Assembly: GCA_016199105.1 (NCBI GenBank)
Contig: JACQHI010000462.1
Location: 1-7,107, forward strand
Origin: Lentisphaerota bacterium
GTDB lineage: Bacteria; Verrucomicrobiota; Kiritimatiellia; JAAZAB01
Length of the DNA: 7,107 nt
Reading direction: 5' to 3'
Position numbers and translations under genes: made by a program. A model generated the notes under the pieces. The model was given only the letters and a program-made list of their open reading frames with translations. It did no database searches and had not been told where the DNA came from. Numbering within the stretch: the stretch's first letter is position 1; the number at the start of each line of letters is the position of its first letter. This document shows positions 1-6,165 of this stretch, piece by piece.

Positions 1-111
1 ATCCCGTCCCCTACAGTCGGATAGTCGGCGGAAGACCGGCGTTGTCCCAACCACAACCTGTGGGGGAAGGTGGAGTCAATTGAATATGCACTTAAGCGAA
101 ATATAAAGGAA

Positions 112-120
112 AAGGGGGTG
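112..120 (+). promoter_or_regulatory. Shine-Dalgarno of gvpA in the upstream leader
   Basis: AAGGGGGTG lies 7 bases before the gvpA ATG and is a strong anti-16S match, fitting a protein made in very large amounts. The rest of the leader (1-111) holds a short hairpin, CCACA-ACC-TGTGG at 51-63, without a T-tract. I see no convincing promoter in it; the operon promoter may lie before the window. Confidence 0.7.
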
Positions 121-127
121 TAACATC

Positions 128-337
128 ATGGCCGTAGAGAAAACAATCGGATCGTCCAGTTTGGTTGAAGTGATTGACCGAATCCTGGACAAGGGCGTTG
201 TGGTTGACGCCTGGGTGCGCGTTTCGCTGGTCGGAATCGAAATTCTGGCGGTTGAAGCTCGCGTGGTTGTCGCCTCGGTGGAGACTTATCTGAAGTATGC
301 CGAGGCGATCGGTTTGACCGCCACCGCCGCCGCGTAA
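128..337 (+). CDS. gvpA: Gas vesicle major structural protein GvpA
   Basis: This 69-residue protein is the small hydrophobic shell subunit that polymerises into the ribbed wall of gas vesicles. The match to the GvpA family is near-verbatim: the N-terminus MAVEKT, a Ser-rich stretch at 8-11, the helix with VIDRILDKG, the beta-strand pair around DAWVRVSLVGIE and VEARVVVASV, and the C-terminal helix with ETYLKYAEAIGL. Family members are usually about 70-75 residues, so it is full length, with a short Ala-rich tail. The start is fixed by the family N-terminus and by a strong Shine-Dalgarno 7 bases upstream. It is the first gene of the run and is separated from the next gene by 143 bases carrying a palindrome, a layout that could let gvpA be made in excess over the accessory proteins. 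It is the only gvpA/gvpJ-type gene in the window. Confidence 0.98.
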   Translation: MAVEKTIGSSSLVEVIDRILDKGVVVDAWVRVSLVGIEILAVEARVVVASVETYLKYAEAIGLTATAAA

Positions 338-384
338 ATTGCGGGGCAATAACCTGGGGGTTCTGCCGGCTGATCCTTGCCTTG

Positions 385-420
385 GCCTTCGTAGTCCGCC
401 ATATGGCGGACGAAGTAGGC
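385..420. repeat. Imperfect palindrome (REP-like hairpin) between gvpA and the next gene
   Basis: The core GTCCGCCATATGGCGGAC (394-411) is a perfect 18-base palindrome. The flanks extend it: either CTTC (387-390) pairs with GAAG (412-415) leaving a 3-base GTA bulge, or GCCT (385-388) pairs with AGGC (417-420). It sits 47 bases after the gvpA stop and 60 bases before the next start, and has no T-tract, so it is not a classical intrinsic terminator. It could be a dispersed REP-type repeat, an RNA stabiliser or processing site at the end of the gvpA message, or a protein-binding site. The rest of the gap (338-480) shows only the small hairpin TTGC-GGG-GCAA at 339-349. Confidence 0.75.
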
Positions 421-480
421 GTCAGTATCCGTCGCCAGAACATTCCAGTTCATCTCTTACAAGAAAGGCGAACAGGCACA

Positions 481-1146
481 ATGAGCATGGCTGCCGATTC
501 GATGAAAACGATGACGGCCGACCTGCTGTCGGCCTACGACCAGGGTGTCAAAAACATAACCCCGCTATTTTCCATTGTCGCCCTGTCTCTCGATGTCAAC
601 AACAACGACGAGGAGGTGGAAAAACAACAACTGCGCGAAACTCTCTCCCGCAAGGGCAACCTGCGCAAAAAAGATTTTGACCGGATGATGACCGCCATTA
701 CCGACCCCGGCAACAATCACTCCAGGGAAAGCCGTCTTTTGCTGCAAGAGTTTCTCAAAGGCCAGCAGGCCATGCTGGAACAGTTGGGCGGCCATTTTGC
801 CCAAATCCGCAATCATATGGAAACGGGCGATATGGGCCGAATCGCGCCGGCTGTTGCGCGCGTCAAGGAAATCATCGGTCACCAGGAACGGGCGCGAAAG
901 GAATTGGAAAGCGACCTGGCCGAACAAGAGAAAGGGCAACAAGAAATCCAAACAGGCATGAAATCGCTCCTGAAGAAAGGACGGGAAGTGGAAATTCGCG
1001 ACTTCAAGGAGATGCTGGCCGGCATACAGCGCCAGAGCAAAATCCGCAATCAACAAAACCGGTCGCGGCGCGAGACCATCTCCCGCCTGCTGGCCGATTA
1101 CAAAGAACAGCGTTTGAAAAACGAGAGCATAAGGAGCCTGCAATGA
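481..1146 (+). CDS. Helical, charged protein of unknown family in gas vesicle operon
   Basis: The protein has 221 residues and I do not recognise its family. The N-terminal part (about 1-45) is mildly hydrophobic, with a segment ITPLFSIVALSLDV near residues 26-39 that is too polar at its ends for a clear membrane helix or signal peptide. From about residue 40 it is rich in Lys, Glu, Gln and Arg and looks almost wholly helical, with coiled-coil character from about 115 to the C-terminus. An upstream in-frame TTG at 382 would place the start inside the palindrome; ATG 481 is preferred because AGAAAGG (462-468) precedes it at about 12 bases and the sequence before it looks non-coding. The stop overlaps the next start (ATGA, 1143-1146), implying coupled translation. 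The position right after gvpA suggests an accessory, shell-associated or chaperone-like role in vesicle formation, but that rests on context only. Confidence 0.85.
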   Translation: MSMAADSMKTMTADLLSAYDQGVKNITPLFSIVALSLDVNNNDEEVEKQQLRETLSRKGNLRKKDFDRMMTAITDPGNNHSRESRLLLQEFLKGQQAMLEQLGGHFAQIRNHMETGDMGRIAPAVARVKEIIGHQERARKELESDLAEQEKGQQEIQTGMKSLLKKGREVEIRDFKEMLAGIQRQSKIRNQQNRSRRETISRLLADYKEQRLKNESIRSLQ

Positions 1147-1814
1147 GCACTGCCGCCGGAATGAGAACGATAACGGGCAATATCATGGCCTCGCATCGGA
1201 TTCGCGCCAAGACCCTGGGCGACCTGGTCAAGGAGGTCGGCCGATCGCTCGCCGACACGCGATCCATGATCGAGCGCACGGTTGTCGCCCGGAAGGCGAT
1301 GGGCGCGGAACAGGCCGCCGAACTGGCGGGCTTTACCGGCGAGCTGACCAACAGCATGGGCGCCAAATTGAAAGGGTTTCAAAAGGAGTTGGACCGACTG
1401 GGCGGGGATCGTGTGTCGAGCGCCAGGGCGCTCAAAGGCCGGCTGCGCAAGGAAGCCGGGGAGTTGCGGCAGTCGGTCAAAACGATGTTGACGGATTTTC
1501 ACGAGGGCCACGCGGACATGAGCGCGGCCACGCGGAGTCATCTGCGCGGCTTCGCCAAGACCATCGTCAAGGCGGTGGGCGACCTGACGACGGCAACCCA
1601 GGGCATGATGAGCGGGCACCGGGCGGAGTGCCGCAAGGCCGGGGATCTCTGGGGCGACATGACACGCACCCTCGCCAAAGCCGGCGGAAAAAGGGTGGCG
1701 CGGCCCGTCATCCGGGCGGAGGAAGAAGACGGCCCGGCGAAGAAAGCCGTCCACAAGGTTCAGAAGAAAAGGACAACGGCGACCCCGCACACAGACAAGG
1801 CTGTAGCCGTTTAG
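1143..1814 (+). CDS. Helical, basic-tailed protein; possible GvpC-like shell-binding protein
   Basis: The protein has 223 residues. Residues 1-175 are predicted helical, with recurring short modules of the form Leu/Met-x-x-Phe: LAGFTGEL at 61-68, LKGFQKEL at 76-83, LTDFHEGH at 116-123 and LRGFAKTI at 134-141. Residues 176-223 form a low-complexity tail rich in Lys, Arg, Ala and Thr. GvpC, the outer reinforcing protein of gas vesicles, is also built of amphipathic helical repeats with conserved Phe positions, and its gene often follows gvpA. The resemblance is suggestive but the repeats are few and irregularly spaced (15, 40 and 18 residues), so GvpC is a hypothesis and not an identification. 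The start overlaps the previous stop as ATGA, and AAGGAG (1131-1136) lies 6 bases upstream, an excellent ribosome binding site. It could equally be an unrelated accessory protein specific to this type of cluster. Confidence 0.85.
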   Translation: MSTAAGMRTITGNIMASHRIRAKTLGDLVKEVGRSLADTRSMIERTVVARKAMGAEQAAELAGFTGELTNSMGAKLKGFQKELDRLGGDRVSSARALKGRLRKEAGELRQSVKTMLTDFHEGHADMSAATRSHLRGFAKTIVKAVGDLTTATQGMMSGHRAECRKAGDLWGDMTRTLAKAGGKRVARPVIRAEEEDGPAKKAVHKVQKKRTTATPHTDKAVAV

Positions 1815-1854
1815 GCAGCCCTAAACACCCGAGCCGTTGCGAAGGGAAACTCCC

Positions 1855-2121
1855 ATGGCGAATGGAATTCCGGTCGTGATTGATCTGGCGCCCCACGCGG
1901 GTTTTGCGGAGGGCAGGCGGACGGTCAAACGGGCGCTTTGCCATATTGAAGCCGGGCATCCGGTGCATTGGTATGGCGGCGAGGAGTTCACCACCGCGGA
2001 TTTCATCGCTTGCCTGCGCTCGGAGATCCAAGACGACAGCCGTGGGATAAAAATCGACCTGGCCGCCGGAAAGGGCATTTGGACGGACCTGGTAAGAAAG
2101 AGGGAATACGATGACGAATGA
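1855..2121 (+). CDS. Short GvpN paralogue lacking the Walker A P-loop
   Basis: The 88-residue product aligns with the N-terminus of the downstream GvpN: APHAGF, then RRTVKRALCHIEAG and PVHWYG correspond to APNAGF, RRTVNRALRYIRAG and PVHFRG, and the following GEEFTTADF corresponds to DEEFTTSDL. The join between Gly41 and Gly42 skips GvpN residues 45-70, i.e. the whole Walker A loop and the helix after it, so the product cannot bind ATP in the usual way. After about residue 50 the sequence diverges and I cannot relate it to GvpN or anything else. ATG 1855 is chosen over TTG 1837 because AAGGG (1842-1846) is 8 bases before it and because it matches the GvpN start. The stop lies 11 bases inside gvpN, so the two are probably translated together. 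It may be a decaying tandem duplicate, or a small retained partner or regulator of the GvpN hexamer. The intact frame, good ribosome binding site and coupling argue for a translated gene. Confidence 0.75.
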   Translation: MANGIPVVIDLAPHAGFAEGRRTVKRALCHIEAGHPVHWYGGEEFTTADFIACLRSEIQDDSRGIKIDLAAGKGIWTDLVRKREYDDE

Positions 2122-3100
2122 TACTCCAACCGCGATTGAGCCGGCGCCCAACGCCGGTTTTGTCCAGACGCCGAAGGTCCGGCGGACGGTCAACCGGGCG
2201 CTCCGTTATATCCGGGCGGGCTACCCGGTGCATTTCCGGGGGCCGGCGGGGACGGGGAAAACGACGCTGGCCCTGCACGTGGCCGCCTGCCTGAAGCGGC
2301 CGGTGGCGCTGATCCATGGCGATGAGGAGTTTACCACCTCGGACCTGGTCGGAGGAGAGCATGGCTACCATTTCCGCAAGGTGGTCGATAATTTCATCTC
2401 GCGCGTCAAAAAAACCGAGGAGGACATGACGAAACGATGGGTGGATAACCGCCTGACCGTGGCCTGCAAACTCGGGTTCACGCTCGTCTATGACGAATAC
2501 ACCCGCTCGCCGCCGGAGGCGAACAATATTCTCCTTTCCATCTTGCAGGACCGCATCATGGATATTCCGCTCGGGGACGGAGACCAGGACCCGTATTTGA
2601 AGGTGCATCCGGATTTCACCGCCGTTTTCACGTCAAACCCCGAGGAATATGCCGGGGTGCATCGCAGCCAGGACGCCCTGCGCGACCGGATGATCACCAT
2701 CGATCTGGATCACTACGATCACGACACGGAGGCGGCCATTGTGCACGCCAAATCGAAACTGCCGAAACACGACTGCGAAACCATCGTGCGCATCATGCGC
2801 CAATTGCGCGACTCGGGCAAATGCGAGTATGAGCCCACCATCCGCAGCGCCCTCATGATCGCCAAAACATTAAAGGTCGAGGCGCTCACCATCGCCCGCA
2901 GCAACGGCTTTTTCCGGGAGATTTGCCAGGACATATTTTCCAGCCAGACCAGCCGCGTCGGGTCGAAAACCAACCAGAACGTCGTCAAGGAACATGTCGG
3001 CCTATTGATTGAAACCGCTCTTTCATCCGGGATCGGCGCCCCGGCGAAGGAACCGGCCAACAGCAGGACGGCCCGCGCGCGCGGCGAGGAGCTGTCATGA
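2111..3100 (+). CDS. gvpN: Gas vesicle protein GvpN, MoxR-type AAA+ ATPase
   Basis: GvpN is an AAA+ ATPase related to the MoxR/NorQ/CbbQ group. In gas vesicle formers it is needed for vesicles to grow to normal size, presumably by remodelling GvpA or minor Gvp proteins at the expense of ATP. The 329-residue product shows Walker A GPAGTGKTT (44-52), the GvpN-typical HGDEEFTTSDLVGG (69-82), Walker B TLVYDE (124-129) followed by the YTRSPPEANN stretch, sensor-1 FTSNPEEYAG with Asn176, and LRDR (190-193), which probably supplies the arginine finger. Its length is normal for the family. ATG 2111 has AGAGGG a few bases upstream and overlaps the preceding short paralogue by 11 bases. The stop overlaps the next gene as ATGA at 3097-3100. 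Residues 309-329 are a polar tail with no recognised motif. Confidence 0.95.
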   Translation: MTNDTPTAIEPAPNAGFVQTPKVRRTVNRALRYIRAGYPVHFRGPAGTGKTTLALHVAACLKRPVALIHGDEEFTTSDLVGGEHGYHFRKVVDNFISRVKKTEEDMTKRWVDNRLTVACKLGFTLVYDEYTRSPPEANNILLSILQDRIMDIPLGDGDQDPYLKVHPDFTAVFTSNPEEYAGVHRSQDALRDRMITIDLDHYDHDTEAAIVHAKSKLPKHDCETIVRIMRQLRDSGKCEYEPTIRSALMIAKTLKVEALTIARSNGFFREICQDIFSSQTSRVGSKTNQNVVKEHVGLLIETALSSGIGAPAKEPANSRTARARGEELS

Positions 3101-3438
3101 GCCAACCCCCCCATGCTCGTTCGCTCCGGGACGTCCGGGGCGCCGGCCAGGCCCGGCTTTACTCCATTCCCAAACAACAGCGCTCCGTCCATCTGGATTT
3201 GTATGTGCTGGCCCGGGAGAAGGACCGCCTTGAAAAGGAGCTTTTCCAAGTCCAGGCGAAAGGCAAACTGATCGCGAAAAGACTGGCGCAGAGCCACAAA
3301 CGAATGAACGGACTTCTGCGGGAGATTAGCCGGCTCCAGCCGGGAGACCGCAAACACGGCCCGGCGGCGACCTGTCCGGCGAAGCCCGACGAGCGGAGCC
3401 GGAAGGGAACGGTAAAAAAAATAAGGCTTGAGTATTAG
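3097..3438 (+). CDS. Small coiled-coil protein of unknown family in gas vesicle operon
   Basis: The product has 113 residues. Residues 1-32 are polar and basic; residues 33-80 form one long, strongly charged helix of coiled-coil type (LYVLAREKDRLEKELFQV and onward, with hydrophobic residues at heptad-like spacing); residues 81-113 are a Lys/Arg/Pro-rich tail. No catalytic motif, signal peptide or membrane segment is visible. The start overlaps the gvpN stop as ATGA and is preceded by GAGGAG (3085-3090) at 6 bases, so translation is very likely. The position between gvpN and the Hsp20 gene suggests an adaptor or assembly factor in the vesicle pathway, perhaps acting with GvpN, but function is not shown by the sequence. 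I cannot match it to a named Gvp protein. Confidence 0.85.
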   Translation: MSQPPHARSLRDVRGAGQARLYSIPKQQRSVHLDLYVLAREKDRLEKELFQVQAKGKLIAKRLAQSHKRMNGLLREISRLQPGDRKHGPAATCPAKPDERSRKGTVKKIRLEY

Positions 3439-3452
3439 GAAAGGAATCGGTC

Positions 3453-3992
3453 ATGGACAAGAAGACGAAAAACAACAAAACGGCGGGCGCCATGGATCTG
3501 GATCTCGGCATCGGCGGCCTCAGTCTGGGCGGCCTGTTCAAAAGCATGGAGAACCTGATTGATCTGGCCGCGGAACTGAACGAGGCGGGCGGCGCGCTGA
3601 ACAAAGAGGGCGAGGTGGACTTGGGCCGGCTGCGCAAGGGCATGAAGGCCGTTTACGGCTTCTCCGTAAAAACCATGGCGGGCGGCAAGTCCGTGGTTGA
3701 GCCGTTCGGGAATATCAAGAAAACGCCCCAGGGCCCGAAGCTCGAAGAGGAACGGGAGCCGATCACCGATCTCTTCGATGAAAAGGATGAAATCCGTGTC
3801 TGTGTGGAAATGCCCGGACTTAACGAGGCCGATATCCAACTGGATATAAAGACCGATATCCTCGAAATCACCGCCCAGACCGGCGACCGGAAATACCGCA
3901 AAGAAATCCTCCTGCCCGTCAAGGCCAAACCGGAAAATATGACCTCTGCCTATCGCAACGGCATTCTTGAGCTCAGAATCAAGAAGCCATGA
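3453..3992 (+). CDS. gvpH: GvpH-like small heat-shock protein (Hsp20 family)
   Basis: The C-terminal part of this 179-residue protein (about 103-178) is an alpha-crystallin/Hsp20 domain: DLFDEKDEIRVCVEMPGLNE (106-125), an ILEITAQ strand, and the signature YRNGILELRIKK (167-178), which contains the conserved Gly-Ile-Leu. There is no C-terminal I-x-I tail, so the protein may not form the large oligomers typical of free Hsp20. The N-terminal half has a Gly-rich segment (LGIGGLSLGGLF, 18-29), a helical stretch and the motif VYGFSVKT (67-74) followed by VVEPFGNI, a layout I associate with GvpH-type Hsp20 proteins of gas vesicle clusters. AAGGA (3441-3445) is 7 bases before the ATG, and the gap after the previous gene is 14 bases. 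The likely role is holding aggregation-prone Gvp proteins soluble before assembly. The Hsp20 fold is secure; equivalence to archaeal GvpH is by context and architecture. Confidence 0.9.
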   Translation: MDKKTKNNKTAGAMDLDLGIGGLSLGGLFKSMENLIDLAAELNEAGGALNKEGEVDLGRLRKGMKAVYGFSVKTMAGGKSVVEPFGNIKKTPQGPKLEEEREPITDLFDEKDEIRVCVEMPGLNEADIQLDIKTDILEITAQTGDRKYRKEILLPVKAKPENMTSAYRNGILELRIKKP

Positions 3993-4003
3993 GCCGATCA
4001 TGA
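3989..4003 (+). other. Possible four-codon coupling ORF between gvpH and the AAA+ gene
   Basis: ATGAGCCGATCATGA begins with an ATG overlapping the gvpH stop (TGA 3990-3992) and ends with a TGA overlapping the ATG of the next gene (4000). Both junctions have the form ATGA. AAGAAG (3981-3986) is only 2 bases before the first ATG, too close for a normal ribosome binding site, so initiation here would depend on ribosomes that have just terminated. It may be chance, but it would explain how the ATPase gene is translated without its own Shine-Dalgarno. Confidence 0.25.
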
Positions 4004-6165
4004 AAGACGCCCCATCGACTCTTCATTTGAAAGTCAAGGAGGCCCTGCCCAAGGATGTCGGCCGGGGCATTGCCCGCCTGGATCCGGACGAGATGAAAGC
4101 GCTCGGTTTGGACACCGGCGATATTATCGCGATTGAAGGCAAACGCCTGGCGCCCGCGAAAGCCATGCCCTGTTTTGCCGACGAACGCGGCAAGCATATC
4201 ATCCAGATGGACGGGCTATGCCGCAAGAACGCGCAAATCGGGATTGATGACAAGGTGTGCGTCCGCAAGACGAAGTCCGCTCCCGCCGGCAAAATCACAC
4301 TCAAGGCGGCGTCCCTGGCGGGGAGCGTCCAGCGCGACAAGGACACGCAATACTTGGGCTCTCTGCTGGCGGGGCTGGCCGTCTCTTCCGGGGATACGGT
4401 GCGAGCCTCGCTCTTCGGTTCCGGTTATTGCGATTTTACGGTTTCGGACACCCTGCCGGCCGGCGTGGTAGTCATCACGACCGCCACCCAGATCCGGATT
4501 GAATCCCAGGCTTCGGGTGAAGCGAAATCGGACGGCATTGCCTATGAGGATATCGGCGGACTTTCCTCCCAGATCCAGCGCATCCGCGAAATGATCGAGC
4601 TTCCGCTCCGGTTTCCGCAGGTTTTCGAAAGGCTCGGCGTTGAAGCGCCCAAGGGCGTTCTTCTCCACGGTCCCCCCGGAACCGGCAAAACCCTGATTGC
4701 CCGCGCCGTGGCCCATGAAACCGAAGCGTATTTCACCCATATTTCCGGTCCGGAAATCATGGGTAAATTCTATGGCGAGAGCGAAGGCCGCCTGCGCGGT
4801 GTGTTTGAAGACGCCCAGAAACATGCGCCGGCGATTATTTTTATTGACGAAATTGACGCCATCGCCCCCAAACGCGAGGATATGGGCGGCGAAAAACAGG
4901 TGGAGCGCCGCGTCGTTGCGCAATTGCTCTCCCTGCTCGACGGTCTCGAGTCCCGCGGCAACGTCATTGTCATCGGGGCCACCAATATTCCCAATACGCT
5001 CGACCCGGCTTTGCGCCGTCCGGGCCGCTTTGACCGCGAAATTTGTGTCCCCATACCCGACCGGCGCGGCCGGCACGAAATCCTGCAGATTCACAGCCGG
5101 GGCATGCCTCTGGCGGCGGACGTTGACCTTGACCGCGTGGCCGAGATCACGCATGGCTTCGTCGGCGCCGACCTGCAGGCCCTGGTCCGGGAGGCGGCCA
5201 TGATCACCCTGCGGACCCTTCTGCCGACGATCGATTTTGAAATGGCCGATATCCCCTACGACACGCTGATGAAGCTCGAAGTGACCATGGATCATGTGCT
5301 GGAGGCCATGAAGGATGTCGAACCTTCGGCCATCCGCGAGGTCTTCGTGGAAGTGCCCGACGTATCATGGGACGATGTCGGCGGGCTTGAATCCATGAAG
5401 CAGACGCTGAAGGAGGCGGTTGAATGGCCGCTGAAACACGCGGACGTTTTCGCGCAAACCCATTCAACGCCGCCCAAAGGCATTTTGCTCACCGGCGTGC
5501 CCGGCACCGGCAAAACCCTGCTGGCAAAAGCCGTGGCGAAACAGTCGGGGGTCAATTTCATATCCGTCAAGGGACCGGAGCTGATTTCCCGGTTCATCGG
5601 CGAAAGCGAACGGGCCATCCGGGAAGTTTTCAAAACCGCCAAGCAGGCTTCACCGGCTATTCTGTTCTTCGACGAGATTGACAGTCTCCTTCCGCGCCGC
5701 GGTTCGGCCGGCACGGACTCCCACGTCGCGGAACGGGTCGTCAGCCAGTTCTTGACCGAGATGGACGGAATCGAGGAATTAAAAGGCGTTGTGGTTCTGG
5801 CGGCCACCAATCGCCTGGATATTATCGATCCCGCTCTCCTGCGATGCGGGCGGTTCGATTTCATTCTTGAACTGCCTTTGCCCGACGAAAAAACGCGCGA
5901 AGCCATTTTTCTCATTCACACCCGCGGAAAGCCGCTCGCCAAGGATGTCAATCCGGCCGAACTGGCGCGGCTGACCGAAGGCAAGGTCGGCTCGGATATC
6001 GAGGGGTATTGCAGGAAAGCGACCCTGGCCGCCATCCGGGAGTATTTGGAGAAGGGGAAAACAGCGGAGGGCCCCCGGATCGGCGGGAGACATTTCCACC
6101 AGGTTCTGCCGGGGCCGGGCAAAGGGGAAAGCGATGGCTCCCACGCCAGAAAGGACCGCGCTTAA
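4000..6165 (+). CDS. CDC48/p97-type tandem AAA+ ATPase in gas vesicle operon
   Basis: This is a double-ring unfoldase/segregase of the CDC48 (VCP/p97, archaeal VAT) family, 721 residues from ATG 4000. The N-domain starts with LHLKVKEALPKDVGRGIARLDPDE (from residue 7), the family's typical double-psi barrel opening. The D1 ring has Walker A GPPGTGKT (224-231), pore loop KFYGESE (Phe257, Tyr258), Walker B IIFIDE (279-284), sensor GATN and arginine fingers Arg340 and Arg343. The D2 ring has Walker A GVPGTGKT (499-506), pore loop RFIGESE (Phe532), Walker B ILFFDE (554-559), sensor AATN and Arg615/Arg618 within LLRCGRFD. Both rings should therefore hydrolyse ATP. The C-terminus ends in a polar tail without the HbYX proteasome-docking motif known from archaeal homologues. 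Start 4000 is preferred over TTG 3967 because it gives the family N-terminus; it has no clear Shine-Dalgarno and lies 7 bases after the gvpH stop. The expected role is ATP-driven unfolding or disassembly of Gvp proteins. Confidence 0.95.
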   Translation: MKDAPSTLHLKVKEALPKDVGRGIARLDPDEMKALGLDTGDIIAIEGKRLAPAKAMPCFADERGKHIIQMDGLCRKNAQIGIDDKVCVRKTKSAPAGKITLKAASLAGSVQRDKDTQYLGSLLAGLAVSSGDTVRASLFGSGYCDFTVSDTLPAGVVVITTATQIRIESQASGEAKSDGIAYEDIGGLSSQIQRIREMIELPLRFPQVFERLGVEAPKGVLLHGPPGTGKTLIARAVAHETEAYFTHISGPEIMGKFYGESEGRLRGVFEDAQKHAPAIIFIDEIDAIAPKREDMGGEKQVERRVVAQLLSLLDGLESRGNVIVIGATNIPNTLDPALRRPGRFDREICVPIPDRRGRHEILQIHSRGMPLAADVDLDRVAEITHGFVGADLQALVREAAMITLRTLLPTIDFEMADIPYDTLMKLEVTMDHVLEAMKDVEPSAIREVFVEVPDVSWDDVGGLESMKQTLKEAVEWPLKHADVFAQTHSTPPKGILLTGVPGTGKTLLAKAVAKQSGVNFISVKGPELISRFIGESERAIREVFKTAKQASPAILFFDEIDSLLPRRGSAGTDSHVAERVVSQFLTEMDGIEELKGVVVLAATNRLDIIDPALLRCGRFDFILELPLPDEKTREAIFLIHTRGKPLAKDVNPAELARLTEGKVGSDIEGYCRKATLAAIREYLEKGKTAEGPRIGGRHFHQVLPGPGKGESDGSHARKDRA
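6121..6127 (+). promoter_or_regulatory. Shine-Dalgarno deciding the start of the GvpF/L gene
   Basis: AAAGGGG is 6 bases before ATG 6134, an ideal spacing. The alternative in-frame ATG 6167 has AGAAAGGA (6148-6155) about 11 bases upstream, which is weaker in spacing. The site lies inside the end of the upstream ATPase gene, so the two genes would overlap by 32 bases. Confidence 0.55.

Noticed and set aside
3..83. Short open frame ending TGA at 81-83, possible tail of an upstream gene
   Set aside because: Only 26 codons are visible with no recognisable motif, and another frame (2-106) is open just as long, so neither can be supported.
72..91. Possible sigma-54 promoter (GG near 72-73 and GC near 88-89)
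   Set aside because: The spacing between the GG and GC elements is 14 bases and not the required 10, and the surrounding bases do not fit the consensus.
80..107. Sigma-70-like promoter TTGAAT (80-85), 16-base spacer, TATAAA (102-107) before gvpA
   Set aside because: The boxes fit loosely, but transcription would start near 114, inside the gvpA Shine-Dalgarno, which would cripple a highly expressed gene. Chance match in an AT-rich patch is more likely.
385..420. Intrinsic terminator after gvpA
   Set aside because: The hairpin is strong but has no T-tract after it; the following bases are mixed, so it was listed as a palindrome only.
382..480. TTG-initiated extension of the 481-1146 gene
   Set aside because: It would run through the palindrome, lacks a ribosome binding site, and its translation does not resemble the rest of the protein.
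4216..5295. Long minus-strand open frame (359 codons) opposite the ATPase gene
   Set aside because: It mirrors the codon structure of the clear CDC48-type coding sequence in a GC-rich gene; its translation shows no family motifs.
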